Assembly: GCF_001006785.1 (NCBI RefSeq)
Contig: NZ_CDHO01000003.1
Span: 620,001-684,000, forward strand
From: Hyphomicrobium_B sp001006785
Lineage (GTDB): Bacteria; Pseudomonadota; Alphaproteobacteria; Rhizobiales; Hyphomicrobiaceae
Length of the DNA stretch: 64,000 bases
Direction: 5' to 3'
Shown here: in pieces, positions 51,891 through 61,044 of the stretch
Layout: each line of letters starts with the position of its first letter
Numbering within the stretch: the first letter of the stretch is position 1
Notes under the pieces: model-generated
Databases searched by the model: none
What the model was told of the DNA's origin: nothing
Seen by the model: the letters and a program-made list of their open reading frames with translations, nothing else
Made by a program: the position numbers and the translations under genes

Positions 51891-54311
51891 ATGAAAAAGA
51901 AACAACTTGCGCTCAGTGGTGCTCTGCTGCTCGTTCCGATCGCTGCACTTGCTCAACAGGCGAATACCGGCGACGCCGAACAGAATCTTCCTCCAGTCAC
52001 GGTGCTCTCGGACAAGAAAACTGAGACGCCTAAGCGCAAGGTCAAGAAAAGCAGCGCATCTAAAAAGGCAAAATCGACACCTTCCAACGTGCCGGATCAA
52101 TCACCGGGCCAGGAAGATTTATTGGCTGGGGATGCGCACGGGTTACAACTCGACAGCCAGGGTATACGACCACCGTCCGTAACAGCGCAGACCGTCGGTG
52201 GCGTCATCGTGAGTGATCCGACGCTCGGACGCGTGAGCAGCGTCAGTCGGGAAGGGATCAATATTCTTGGCGGTCCGGCGCAGACGAGCTTCTATCAGGC
52301 CGCGAGCATCATACCGTCGGTCAACGTCGAAAGTCCTGACCCGTTTGGTCTCAGCGCCACGCGAAATATCAATATCGCGGGAAAAGGTGACTTTCACCTT
52401 TCGCGCACCATCAACGGTCTCCCGATCATGGGAATCGTCGGCGGCAATGACCTCTATGACCTCCAGAACGTTTCGCGCCTCGACGTGTACCGAGGGCCTA
52501 TTCCGGCCGATAGAAGCCTGGGAATTTCGAATGCTTCCGGCGTAATCAATCAGGTTCTTCTTGGGCCGCAGAGCACGCCCTCGGTCTTTGCCGAGCAGAG
52601 CTTCGGCTCGTGGAACTTCAATAAAACGTTCGCCCGCGTCGACACCGGTCTGCTCAGCACGGGCACGGAGCTTTTCATTTCTGGATCAACTGCCAGCGCA
52701 GACAAATGGTCGGGATCGGGCGATGAATCGCGCGATAACTTCGCCGTCGGACTGAGCCAGAGAGTTACCAAAGATCTCAAGGTCGACATCAACGCGGTCT
52801 ACAGCAAGTTCGAGGGCAATCCCTACAAGGCGCTCACCTACGCGCAGACGCAGAATCTCAGCCAATACTACGGACTCGATTACGATAAGACCTTCAATCC
52901 GGCGAACAAAGCGAACTACTACAAATTCAATCGCGTAAGTTCTGAGGACTACGCCGTATTCGCCAGCGTCGACTATCGGCTCGCGGAAGGGCAGCACATC
53001 GTATTCAAGCCCTACTATTGGAATAACGATGGTGAGCAATGGTCCGGTGTCGGATCGGGCGCTAACGGTCAGCTCCAGATCTGGCGACAGCAGAACGACA
53101 ATCTCGGTGGCGTGCTGGAATACGACGGGCACTTCGGGACAGGCACGGATGTTGTCGCGGGATACTGGTGGCAGTCGCTTGCACCGCCGCCGCCGCCGAC
53201 CGATCAGCGCCGGTTCAACATTTCAAATACCGGCGCGCTGACCTTCGCGAACTGGAATACGATCGCGAAAATCGACAACTTCGTCGTCAACAGCCCTTAC
53301 GTTCAACTGACGCAGGAATTCGGCACCGTATCCGTAACCGGCGGCGTTCGTTACATGAGCCTCGGCGCGCCGGAGATGCGTTATTACCGGACGGCAGGCG
53401 TTCCTAACGGAACGCTCGATGAAGCTTTGTCGTATCCCGGCCTTTCGGAATACAGCGACGCGTTCGTGACGGCGCGCGACTACAATGAATTCCTGCCCAA
53501 CTTCGGCATCACGAACGAATTTGGAGGCGGCTGGAGCGCCAATTTCTAATATGGCCGCAACTTCGGACGTCCGGATTGGGGCCCACAGGCAAGCAATTAC
53601 ATCTCTAATCGCACCACATTCCAGTCGAAGGGCATCGATCTCCAGGATCTCGTCGACAACGTCCGGCCTGAGATCGCGGATCAATTCTCCGCTCAGCTTC
53701 GCTACAACAATCACGGGCTGACCATCGTTCCGGGCGTCTTTTACGCACTTCACGACCACAAGCAGGTCAAGATCAATGATCCGGCTGTCAATAACCTCGC
53801 GTATTACGTTGGCACGGGGTCGACCACCGAATACGGGGCGGAACTGCAAGCCTCGTACAATTTCGGCGATCAGCTCTTTGCGTTCGCGTCGGCGACGCTG
53901 TCGTCCGAAACGTTCGACGGCGATACCCAGACATTGAGCGGCGGCTCTCCGATCAAGACGAAAGGCAATCAAATTCCGAATACGCCGCGCGCAATGTTCA
54001 AAGCCGGCGTCACCTATTCCTGGTATGACTTCGCGTTTACGCCGGTCGTTCGCGTCATCGGCGAACGTTACGGCGACGCGCAGAACAAAAATAAGGTGCC
54101 CGCCTACACGGTCACCGATTTCACGGTCGCCTACAACATCAGACAGAAGCTCGGCCTGGAAGAAGCTACGCTCAAGTTCGGAGTCGTGAACTTGTTCAAC
54201 AAGGAATACATCTCGGAGATTTCGCCGAGCGACACCGATCTCAGTTCGGATGCGCAGTACTACGTCGGTGCGCCGCGGACCTTTATCGGCACCGTCGCGG
54301 TCAAGTTCTGA
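51891..54311 (+). pseudogene. TonB-dependent receptor interrupted by one in-frame TAA
   Basis: ATG 51891 (GGAAGAAG upstream) begins a signal peptide (QLALSGALLLVPIAALAQQ). A Lys/Pro-rich linker and a plug domain follow, with IPSVNVESPDPFGLSATRNI, INGLPIMGIVGGNDLYDLQN and VSRLDVYRGPIPAD. The beta-barrel then runs in the same frame to a terminal Phe (GTVAVKF) at 54309. At codon 553 (53547-53549) a TAA stops translation: GGGWSANF, stop, YGRNFGRPDWGPQAS. Everything after the stop is clearly barrel sequence in frame, so one base change would restore an 806-residue receptor. It is a recent nonsense mutation, a sequencing error, or a readthrough case. It heads a class III ABC uptake cassette and would import an iron-siderophore, other metallophore or corrinoid. 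Confidence 0.85.
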
Positions 54312-54397
54312 GGATCGCCAATGGGGACGCTGCCAGCGTCCCCATTTTCCATTTGAACGACGGAGGGCAAAGTCCGTCGATAGCTGGATACCGCTTC

Positions 54398-55441
54398 ATG
54401 CGCGTTCGATGCCCAGGCGTCCTCCATTTGCGAGCTTTATGGCTTGCCATCCTTCTCGCAGTCGCGACCGCGGTGCCGTCGTTTGCCGGTCGACTCGTGA
54501 CGGACATGGCCGGGCGCTCCGTTGAGGTGCCCGACAAGATCACGCGAGTTGGAACGATCGGGCCAGTTCCTGTTCTCAACAGCTTCGTTTTCGCGATCGG
54601 GGAAGCGGGATCGATCGCAAATAACCTGCCGCCAAATCTCGGCGGTCCGCGCTGGCGGTTTCAGTACGTCGTCGCGCCGGGTCTGGCGAGCCGTCCAGTC
54701 ATCCAGACTGGACAGGGTCCGAACATCGAAGGTGTGATCGAGGCGTCGCCGGATGTCGTCCTGACGATGGATCGCGCGACGATCGATCAGCTCGCGCGCA
54801 CGCATGTTCCGGCGCTGTACTTGTCGTGGCAAAAACCCGACGACGTCAAATCCGTGATGCATCTGCTTGGCGAGCTATTTGGAAGGCACGATGCGGCGGA
54901 CGCCTATAACAAATATTTTGATCAAACGATGAAGAGGGTCGCCGACCGCACGGATGCATTGCGGGACGATCAGCATCCGCGAGTGCTTTATGCCAATTAC
55001 AGAAGTCTTACACAGCCGCATAAAATCGCCGAGTGGTGGATCGCCAAGGCGGGCGGGCGCAGCGTCACCGATGATGGACGGATCGGAGAAGCGTTCAACT
55101 TTTCGATCGAGCAAATTCTCGCATGGGATCCGGAGGTGATCATCGTCACAACCGAGAACGATATCCCAAATGTCTACGGTGATGCGCGGCTCGCCAACGT
55201 ATCGGCCGTCAAGACCAAGCGCGTTTTCGCCATTCCAATGGGAGTGCACGCCTGGGGAAATCGAACCGTCGAGCAGCCGCTTACGGTGCTATGGGCGGCG
55301 AAGCTATTTCATCCCGATCTCTTTGCCGATGTCGCGATCGAAGACGAAGTCCGAAATTTCTATTCCAACTTCTTCAAGGTCGAACTCAGTCGCGATGATG
55401 CGGAGACGATTTTGACGGGTCGCGCCGGAGCACCGAAATGA
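54398..55441 (+). CDS. ABC transporter substrate-binding protein (FecB/BtuF-type)
   Basis: ATG 54398 is chosen because it leads straight into the signal peptide (LHLRALWLAILLAVATAVPSFAG); a TTG at 54353 is possible. The 347-residue protein has the class III periplasmic-binding fold. It starts with VTDMAGRSVEVPDKITRV and has IEGVIEASPDVVLTMDRATI in the first lobe, then EQILAWDPEVIIVTTEND and VFAIPMGVHAWGNRTVEQPL in the second. It should carry the ligand brought in by the TonB receptor to the FecCD/ATPase permease two genes on. 86 bp separate it from the receptor stop. Confidence 0.85.
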   Translation: MRVRCPGVLHLRALWLAILLAVATAVPSFAGRLVTDMAGRSVEVPDKITRVGTIGPVPVLNSFVFAIGEAGSIANNLPPNLGGPRWRFQYVVAPGLASRPVIQTGQGPNIEGVIEASPDVVLTMDRATIDQLARTHVPALYLSWQKPDDVKSVMHLLGELFGRHDAADAYNKYFDQTMKRVADRTDALRDDQHPRVLYANYRSLTQPHKIAEWWIAKAGGRSVTDDGRIGEAFNFSIEQILAWDPEVIIVTTENDIPNVYGDARLANVSAVKTKRVFAIPMGVHAWGNRTVEQPLTVLWAAKLFHPDLFADVAIEDEVRNFYSNFFKVELSRDDAETILTGRAGAPK

Positions 55442-55487
55442 TTTGCAATCATTCGAGCGATTCTTTCGCCGCTGTAATAATGAGGGG

Positions 55488-56534
55488 ATGATGCGGCAAT
55501 ACATGAAGCCTGCAGCGCCAACATTCCGCATCGGCCTTTCCGGGTGCGCGGGAGGGCTTGAAGCGATATCGTCGTCGCGGCTGCTCGACTTGGCGGAACA
55601 GGCCGAGGCGTTGGGCTTCGAAGGCTTGTGGCTCAATGAAGAGCACTTTCAGGGTAGCATCGTCGAAGTCGAAGGACGGCGTTGTCTTTCGCCGCTTGTT
55701 CTCGCTTCGGCGATGCTGGCGCGTACGCGGCGCCTTCGAATCGGGTTCTCGGTGTTGCTGCTGGCGCTGCATCATCCGGTACGGCTAGCGGAAGAAATCG
55801 CGACGCTCGACGTCATTTCGGATGGGCGCGTGGACTTCGGAATCTCACGTGGAGCCAACCCACGCTACCTCGAGGTTTACGGCATCGATCCGGAATCGGC
55901 GAATATCAGTTTTCAGCCGAGGCTGGAGTTTTTATTCGAAGCTTGGCAGGATCGCAAAGTACCCTTCGGCGAGAATTCGTATTCCATCGAACCGAAGCCC
56001 GTTCAGAAGCCGCATCCACCCGTTTTCATCGGAACGTATACGGAGGAAACGGCCGCATGGGCGGCGCGCCAGGGGCACGCGATCATCTGTCATGGCATTA
56101 CGAACATGGCGAACCAGCGGCGCATGATGCGGGCATTCAAGGACGCGGGCGGTGATGTCACCCGCGTGCCGTTCGGGCGTTTCGTCTACGTCAGCGAGAC
56201 GGATGCCAGCGCGCGAGAAGAGCTCTGGCCGACGGTTTTAAAACTTGCAGGCAGGCTGAAGGGCTTCGGTCTTTTCAATCGCAAGGGGATTTTGACGGAA
56301 GGCGACCTCGATCCCGAGGTGTTCTACCGCGAGATGGTGATCGCCGGGAGCCCGGAGACCTGCGCGCGACGCTTTCTCGAACTCCATGACGAACTCGGCA
56401 TCACCTACCTCAACGCACTGAGTGCATTCTTCGGGTTTTTGCCGTTTGATCTTTTGGATCGCTCGCTCACGCTTCTCGGGCGCGAAGTTCGGCCCCGCGT
56501 CGAGCAAGCTCTCACTTCGCGGCTGACGGCATGA
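55488..56534 (+). CDS. LLM-class flavin-dependent oxidoreductase inside the ABC uptake operon
   Basis: GAGGGG stands right before tandem ATGs at 55488 and 55491; ATG 55503 is another choice. The 348-residue protein is a bacterial-luciferase-like TIM barrel: LAEQAEALGFEGLWLNEEHF, LRIGFSVLLLALHHPVRLAEEIATLD, DFGISRGANPRYLEVYGIDP and PHPPVFIGTYTEETAAWAARQGHAI. It uses FMN or F420, and many relatives are monooxygenases of organic ligands. It lies between the binding-protein and permease genes and overlaps the permease by 4 bp, so it is produced with the transporter. A role in breaking or releasing the imported chelator is inference. Confidence 0.83.
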   Translation: MMRQYMKPAAPTFRIGLSGCAGGLEAISSSRLLDLAEQAEALGFEGLWLNEEHFQGSIVEVEGRRCLSPLVLASAMLARTRRLRIGFSVLLLALHHPVRLAEEIATLDVISDGRVDFGISRGANPRYLEVYGIDPESANISFQPRLEFLFEAWQDRKVPFGENSYSIEPKPVQKPHPPVFIGTYTEETAAWAARQGHAIICHGITNMANQRRMMRAFKDAGGDVTRVPFGRFVYVSETDASAREELWPTVLKLAGRLKGFGLFNRKGILTEGDLDPEVFYREMVIAGSPETCARRFLELHDELGITYLNALSAFFGFLPFDLLDRSLTLLGREVRPRVEQALTSRLTA

Positions 56535-57550
56535 AGCCCGGCGGCGCGGCCGCGCCAATATTTTCGTTGGGTGTTGTGCTGCTTGCCGCCATGGCGTTTT
56601 CTCTGGCGCTCGGACGCTATCCGCTCACGCTGAGCGATATCGGAGAATTTGTGCAAGCGAGCCTGGGATTGCGCGAGCTTGCGCCCGAACGCTATGCGCT
56701 GCTTCACAACATCATTGTCGATATTCGTCTGCCGCGTGTACTCGCCGCCGCGCTGATCGGTGCGGCGCTTGCGATTTCCGGCACGGCGTTCCAAGCGATA
56801 TTCCGCAATCCACTCGTCTCACCCGGGATTCTGGGCGTGCTTGGCGGCGCAGGTTTTGGTGCAGCGATCGGCCTACTGATTTCCGGGCACTGGATCGTGG
56901 TGCAGTTGCTGGCGTTTGCGATGGCACTGCTGGCGGTGGCGCTCGGCATTCTGATTGCCAATCTGTTTGGCCCCGGAACGATGGTCACGCTCATTCTCGG
57001 CGGGATCATCAGCGGAGCACTCTTCACCGCGCTGCTATCGATCGTCAAATATACCGCCGACCCTTACAATCAGCTGCCCGCGATCGTTTATTGGCTGATG
57101 GGAAGTTTGCAGTCGATCGAGATGAAGCATATTTCCGTTGTGACCGTACCGATTATGGCGGGTATCGTCGGATTGACGCTGTGTGGCCGGGTGCTCGACG
57201 CGTTGTCGATGGGTGACGACGAGGCGCGCACCCTCGGCGTTCCCGTCAAGGCCGTGCGTTACGGCGTGATCATTGCGGCAACGCTGATCTCGGCGCTCTC
57301 AGTCTCGATTGCTGGCATCATCGGTTGGGTCGGTTTGATGGTTCCGAATTTCGCACGATTGCTCTTTGGGCCTTCCAATGCGCGGTTGCTGCCGCTTTCC
57401 GCGTTGCTGGGTGCGTTGTTCCTACTGTGCGCCGATTGTCTTGCGCGCGGCGTCACCACGGCGGAAATTCCGATCGGCATCGTGACGGAGTTGCTCGGGA
57501 TTCCGGCGTTCATTCTGGTGCTTGGCCGCACGCGGCGGGCGTGGCTCTAA
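56531..57550 (+). CDS. FecCD/BtuC-family ABC permease
   Basis: The 339-residue membrane protein has ten predicted helices and the FecCD signatures DIRLPRVLAAALIGAALAIS, GTAFQAIFRNPLVSPGILGV, GDDEARTLGVPVKAVRYGVI and IAGIIGWVGLMVPNFARLLF. It forms the inner-membrane channel for iron chelates, heme or corrinoids. It overlaps the oxidoreductase gene (ATGA) and the ATPase gene (10 bp). Confidence 0.9.
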   Translation: MKPGGAAAPIFSLGVVLLAAMAFSLALGRYPLTLSDIGEFVQASLGLRELAPERYALLHNIIVDIRLPRVLAAALIGAALAISGTAFQAIFRNPLVSPGILGVLGGAGFGAAIGLLISGHWIVVQLLAFAMALLAVALGILIANLFGPGTMVTLILGGIISGALFTALLSIVKYTADPYNQLPAIVYWLMGSLQSIEMKHISVVTVPIMAGIVGLTLCGRVLDALSMGDDEARTLGVPVKAVRYGVIIAATLISALSVSIAGIIGWVGLMVPNFARLLFGPSNARLLPLSALLGALFLLCADCLARGVTTAEIPIGIVTELLGIPAFILVLGRTRRAWL

Positions 57551-58386
57551 CAGTTCGGAACGGAACGTTGACGGACGTGCAGCGAGAAGCCGGATCGGAT
57601 GTTCCTTCGGCAGGACGCGTTGAAGCCCGCGATGTGCATTTTTGCTTCGATAAGCGTGAGATATTGAAAGGCGTCAGCCTCGTCTTGGAGCGAGGCGAGG
57701 TTGTATCTCTCCTCGGCGCCAACGGAGCTGGAAAAACAACGCTGCTGCGGCTGCTGCTGGGGTTGCTGGCTCCGACCCAAGGAGAAATCTTCGTTGAGAA
57801 TTTGCGTCTCGCGTCGTTGAGTAGCCGACAGATCGCGACGCGCATTGCCTATGTGCCGCAAGTCCACACGACGCCGTTTCCTTATACGGTTCGCGAAGTG
57901 GTGTTGATGGGACGGCTGCCAAAAAGAAGCCTATTGAGTAGCCCCCGAGAAGTTGATCATGTCGCCGTACAGTCGGCGCTTGATAAACTCGAGATTCGTC
58001 ATCTTGCGGACCGGGTCTATAGCGGTATTTCGGGCGGCGAGCGCCAGCTAGTGCTTATCGCACGCGCACTCGCCCAGGAGGCTTCCACCCTAATACTGGA
58101 CGAGCCGTTATCAAATTTGGATTTCGGCTATCAAGTAAAGATCGCGCAGCATCTGAAGGATCTCGCGAAAGACGGTCATTCGGTCCTGATAACCTGTCAT
58201 GATCCTCAATTCGCTTATCAAGCGTCTAGCCGCGTCGCATTGCTCATCAACGGCCGCCTGGCTCAAGAAGGAAGTCCTCACCAAATCCTGAATAGCGCAA
58301 GCTTGCGAAGCCTCTACGGAATCGATGTCGAATGTGTTTCGCTGAGTAAAGATCGCGCCGCATTTTTCCCGCGCGAGCCAAGCTAG
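57541..58386 (+). CDS. FecE/BtuD-type ABC ATPase
   Basis: GTG 57541 overlaps the permease stop by 10 bp; later GTG/TTG starts remain possible because a ~25-residue extension precedes the ABC domain. The 281-residue protein has Walker A (GANGAGKTT), the Q-loop (AYVPQ), the signature SGGERQLVLIARALA, Walker B (TLILDEPLSNLD) and the H-loop (LITCHDPQF). It powers uptake through the preceding permease. Confidence 0.92.
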   Translation: MALTVRNGTLTDVQREAGSDVPSAGRVEARDVHFCFDKREILKGVSLVLERGEVVSLLGANGAGKTTLLRLLLGLLAPTQGEIFVENLRLASLSSRQIATRIAYVPQVHTTPFPYTVREVVLMGRLPKRSLLSSPREVDHVAVQSALDKLEIRHLADRVYSGISGGERQLVLIARALAQEASTLILDEPLSNLDFGYQVKIAQHLKDLAKDGHSVLITCHDPQFAYQASSRVALLINGRLAQEGSPHQILNSASLRSLYGIDVECVSLSKDRAAFFPREPS

Positions 58387-58516
58387 ACAGTCCAATGGAG
58401 CCCGTTGAATTGAGCACCTGGCGACAGTTTCTGATCGGATTTTTGAGCCGCGTTGGAGTTCGGCGAGGAGCACGCAGCCGGCGCGCATGCGCAGGTGATG
58501 CATGAAATCCAGATGC

Positions 58517-58690
58517 AGTTCCTGCCCGCGCCTGCGTCAACGTCAGGCAGACAAGTCCGCGACCATGCTTAGCCATGAAGTTGACGGCGTCCGGCGTCGC
58601 CATCTGCGTCGGAATAATGAGGTCGCCCTCGTTCTCGCGGTCCTCCGCGTCCACCAGAATGACCATGCGGCGCGCCGGGGATTTTGCCGC
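58517..58690 (-). pseudogene. ribB: Remnant of ribB (3,4-dihydroxy-2-butanone-4-phosphate synthase)
   Basis: On the minus strand the segment reads RRMVILVDAEDRENEGDLII, then PTQMATPDAVNFMAKHGRGL and VCLTLTQ, which is the N-terminal part of RibB with its DRENEGD substrate loop. The match stops after about 48 residues and the frame runs into unrelated sequence, so about three quarters of the enzyme is missing. No RBS or start belongs to it. It lies directly downstream of the ribE fragment, as in the usual alphaproteobacterial glyA-nrdR-ribD-ribE-ribB order. Confidence 0.85.
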
Positions 58691-58705
58691 CCCATGTCGT
58701 GACCG

Positions 58706-58891
58706 TCAGGCTGTGCGGAACTCGGACCCCGTCGCCAGCGGCTTGATCGAAGTCGCAGTCAGGCAGACGCCGTTGCAGCAGATCGACAACCCAGCATCCT
58801 CCGGGCGGAGGACGTGGGCCGTGCATATGACAAACCTACCGGCCGATTTGGACGTGACCTCACCGACGTCCGTATTCAATCCTGTAAACAT
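58706..58891 (-). pseudogene. ribE: Remnant of ribE (riboflavin synthase alpha chain)
   Basis: ATG 58891 begins MFTGLNTDVGEVTSKSAGRF and reaches CCNGVCLTATSI, the N-terminal barrel of riboflavin synthase. The normal MFTGI start is changed to MFTGL and the frame stops after 61 codons, about a third of the family's length. Fifteen bases later the ribB fragment begins. An internal deletion seems to have removed the rest of ribE and the start of ribB. Confidence 0.85.
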
Positions 58892-59070
58892 CGCCTAACG
58901 TCATTCCTTTGCCGTGAAGCGGTGAAACCGCCACATCGATCACTCCCCATCACGCGACGATCCCGAGCGAAAGCGCCAAGGGCCGAGCTGACGCGCGACG
59001 GCACTTAGCGCTTCGTCGTCGGACGGCGCGCCGGCCATATGTCGAAAACGCTAATTGTGGGACATCCCTG

Positions 59071-59292
59071 CTAGTGCTTCTTCTGGCTCGCCGCATCGTC
59101 GAGCTCGACACCGCAGCGCTCGCCGATATCGAGATGCCTGCGCGCATCGGCGGCCAACTCGCGAATCCGCGCGCGCTCGAAACGTCCATTACTGTCCGAA
59201 CAAATTCGGCGATGGCGGATCGCAGCGTTTTCGCCCCACGCCCGGCTGTCCTTAACCTGGCTATCCTCCCTTCCTCAGAACGGACGGCACAT
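59071..59292 (-). pseudogene. nrdR: Decayed nrdR (NrdR repressor) fragment
   Basis: From ATG 59292, with TAGGAG just upstream, the frame reads MCRPF, TGA, GREDSQVKDSR, then AIRHRRICSDSNGRFER and RIREL before leaving homology and stopping at 59073-59071. This matches the zinc-finger start of NrdR (usually MRCPFCG.EDSQVKDSR). The third Cys of the expected motif is now TGA, a later zinc Cys (expected CPDCG) reads CSDSN, and the ATP-cone domain is absent. NrdR represses ribonucleotide reductase genes; this copy cannot be functional. It lies downstream of glyA, the normal place of nrdR in alphaproteobacteria. Confidence 0.8.
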
Positions 59293-59370
59293 CGATTACT
59301 CCTAGCCGCAAGAAAGACAGTTTATGGCTCTTAGCCATCCGCGGAACCCTAGTGAGTTATTAAGTGCGGC

Positions 59371-60675
59371 TCAGGCGTAGATCGGAAAGCGCTCGCAGAG
59401 CGCCGTCGCCTTGGCCTTGACGGCTTCCTCGACGGCGCCGTTGTTCTCTTCGCCGTTCTTTGCGAGGCCTTCGAGCACTTCCGAGATCAGACGGCCGATC
59501 TCCTGGAACTCGGCGACGCCGAAGCCGCGCGTCGTGCCGGCCGGCGAACCGAGGCGAATGCCCGACGTCACCATCGGCTTCTCGGGGTCGAACGGAATGC
59601 CGTTCTTGTTGCAGGTGATATGCGCGCGGCCCAGCGCCTTCTCGGCCTTGTTGCCCGTGATCTTCTTCGGACGCAGGTCGACGAGGATGAGGTGCGTGTC
59701 GGTGCCGCCCGAGACGAGCGCGAAGCCGTTCTGCACCAGCACCTCGCCAAGAGCGCGGGCGTTGTCCATCACGTTCTTCATGTAGACCTTGTAGTCGGGA
59801 CGCAGCGCCTCGCCGAATGCAACGGCCTTGGCAGCGATGACGTGCATCAGCGGGCCGCCCTGAATGCCAGGGAAGATCGCCGAGTTGACCTTCTTCGCGA
59901 TGTCTTCGTCGTTCGTCAGGATCATGCCGCCGCGCGGACCGCGAAGCGTCTTGTGCGTCGTCGTCGTCACGACGTGCGCATGCGGGAACGGGCTCGGGAT
60001 GAGACCAGCCGCCACGAGACCGGCGAAGTGCGCCATGTCGACGAGGAACGTCGCGCCGACTTCGTCAGCGATGGCGCGGAAGGCCGCGAAGTCGATCTTG
60101 CGCGGATAGGCCGAGCCGCCGGCGATGATGATGCGCGGCTTGTGCTCATGCGCCAGCTTCTTCACTTCCTCCATGTCGATGAGGTGCGTGTCCGGCTTCA
60201 CCGTGTAGTGCACGGCCTTGAACCACTTGCCCGACTGGTTGACGGGCGCGCCGTGGGTCAAGTGACCACCGGCTGCGAGCGACAGACCGAGGATCGTGTC
60301 GCCGGGCTTTGCGAGCGCGTTGAATACGCCCTGGTTCGCCTGGCTGCCGGAGTTCGGCTGCACGTTGGCGAAGCCGCAGTTGAACAGCTTCTTGGCGCGA
60401 TCGATTGCGATCTCTTCGGCGATGTCGACGAACTGGCAGCCGCCGTAATAGCGCTTGCCCGGGTAGCCTTCGGCATACTTGTTCGTCAGCACCGAGCCAG
60501 CGGCGTCGAGGACAGCCTGCGAGACGATATTCTCGGAGGCGATGAGCTCGATCTCATGCTGCTGGCGACCAAACTCTTTCTGGATCGCGCTGAAGATTTC
60601 GGGATCGGTTTCCGAAACATGCGCCTTGAAAAAACGCGACGTCTGCGAAGTTCCAGCGGCCGGTGCGGTCGACAT
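59371..60675 (-). CDS. glyA: Serine hydroxymethyltransferase
   Basis: The 434-residue enzyme converts glycine and methylene-tetrahydrofolate to serine (reversibly). In methylotrophs with the serine cycle this is the entry step for C1 carbon. The pyridoxal-phosphate lysine lies in TTTTHKTLRGPRGG. Other family segments are IELIASENIVSQAVLDAAGS, NKYAEGYPGKRYYGGCQFVD and GSPAGTTRGFGVAEF. GAGGAAA precedes ATG 60675. The codon bias is strong and the gene is intact, unlike the nrdR-rib relics directly after it. Confidence 0.97.
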   Translation of the reverse strand: MSTAPAAGTSQTSRFFKAHVSETDPEIFSAIQKEFGRQQHEIELIASENIVSQAVLDAAGSVLTNKYAEGYPGKRYYGGCQFVDIAEEIAIDRAKKLFNCGFANVQPNSGSQANQGVFNALAKPGDTILGLSLAAGGHLTHGAPVNQSGKWFKAVHYTVKPDTHLIDMEEVKKLAHEHKPRIIIAGGSAYPRKIDFAAFRAIADEVGATFLVDMAHFAGLVAAGLIPSPFPHAHVVTTTTHKTLRGPRGGMILTNDEDIAKKVNSAIFPGIQGGPLMHVIAAKAVAFGEALRPDYKVYMKNVMDNARALGEVLVQNGFALVSGGTDTHLILVDLRPKKITGNKAEKALGRAHITCNKNGIPFDPEKPMVTSGIRLGSPAGTTRGFGVAEFQEIGRLISEVLEGLAKNGEENNGAVEEAVKAKATALCERFPIYA

Positions 60676-61044
60676 CAGGGTTTCCTCTGAAAAAGGATGA
60701 TTTTTTGAATTCTGGCATTTCGGGCATGGACCACGCCGAATGGTCGAAATGAGCCCGCTAGCGTATTTCCCGCGCTGGAAGAGGAGGCGGGATTCGATTG
60801 GCGAGATCTGCTTTGCAGATCACATTGGGCAACCTCATTGCCTCGACCGAGAAGGTGGGAAATTTGATCGAGTGCTCTCGGAACATCAGCCCATTGGAGC
60901 GCAGGTGCCTTCTCAACGGTTTTCTGGTCAAAGCCAAACGGATCTTCTCCGCATTCGCATTTTGTCACGGGAGAAGGAGTTGCGGGTTTATTATTCCCTC
61001 AACTCCCTCCGCGCTTTGACATGCTGTGATTGGGTAGGTCAGCG
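60676..61044. other. Region between glyA and the porin gene
   Basis: About 370 bp with no gene I can support. It contains the porin terminator hairpin (60976-61006) and must contain the glyA promoter and 5' UTR. No known riboswitch was recognised upstream of glyA. Confidence 0.45.
60976..61006 (-). terminator. Probable terminator of the porin gene
   Basis: CAACTCC (61000-61006) and GGAGTTG (60976-60982) pair, extended inward past one mismatch by CCC with GGG, around an AT-rich loop. It lies about 40 bp after the porin stop. No T-run follows on the minus strand, so it may need Rho or act as a stabilising 3' hairpin. Confidence 0.5.

Noticed and set aside
53547..53549. Recoding of the TonB receptor stop codon as an amino acid
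   Set aside because: TAA is not a known recoding codon in such bacteria and no special downstream element was seen; nonsense mutation or base error is simpler.
59275..59280. Selenocysteine at the TGA of the nrdR relic
   Set aside because: The gene is truncated, another zinc Cys is lost, and no SECIS-like hairpin was seen, so decay explains it.
59620..60690. 356-codon open frame antisense to glyA
   Set aside because: It mirrors the strong codon bias of glyA; the translation is Arg/Val/Asp-rich without domain features and has no ribosome binding site.
60675..60968. 97-codon minus-strand open frame upstream of glyA
   Set aside because: No ribosome binding site or family features; it runs through the expected glyA promoter region.
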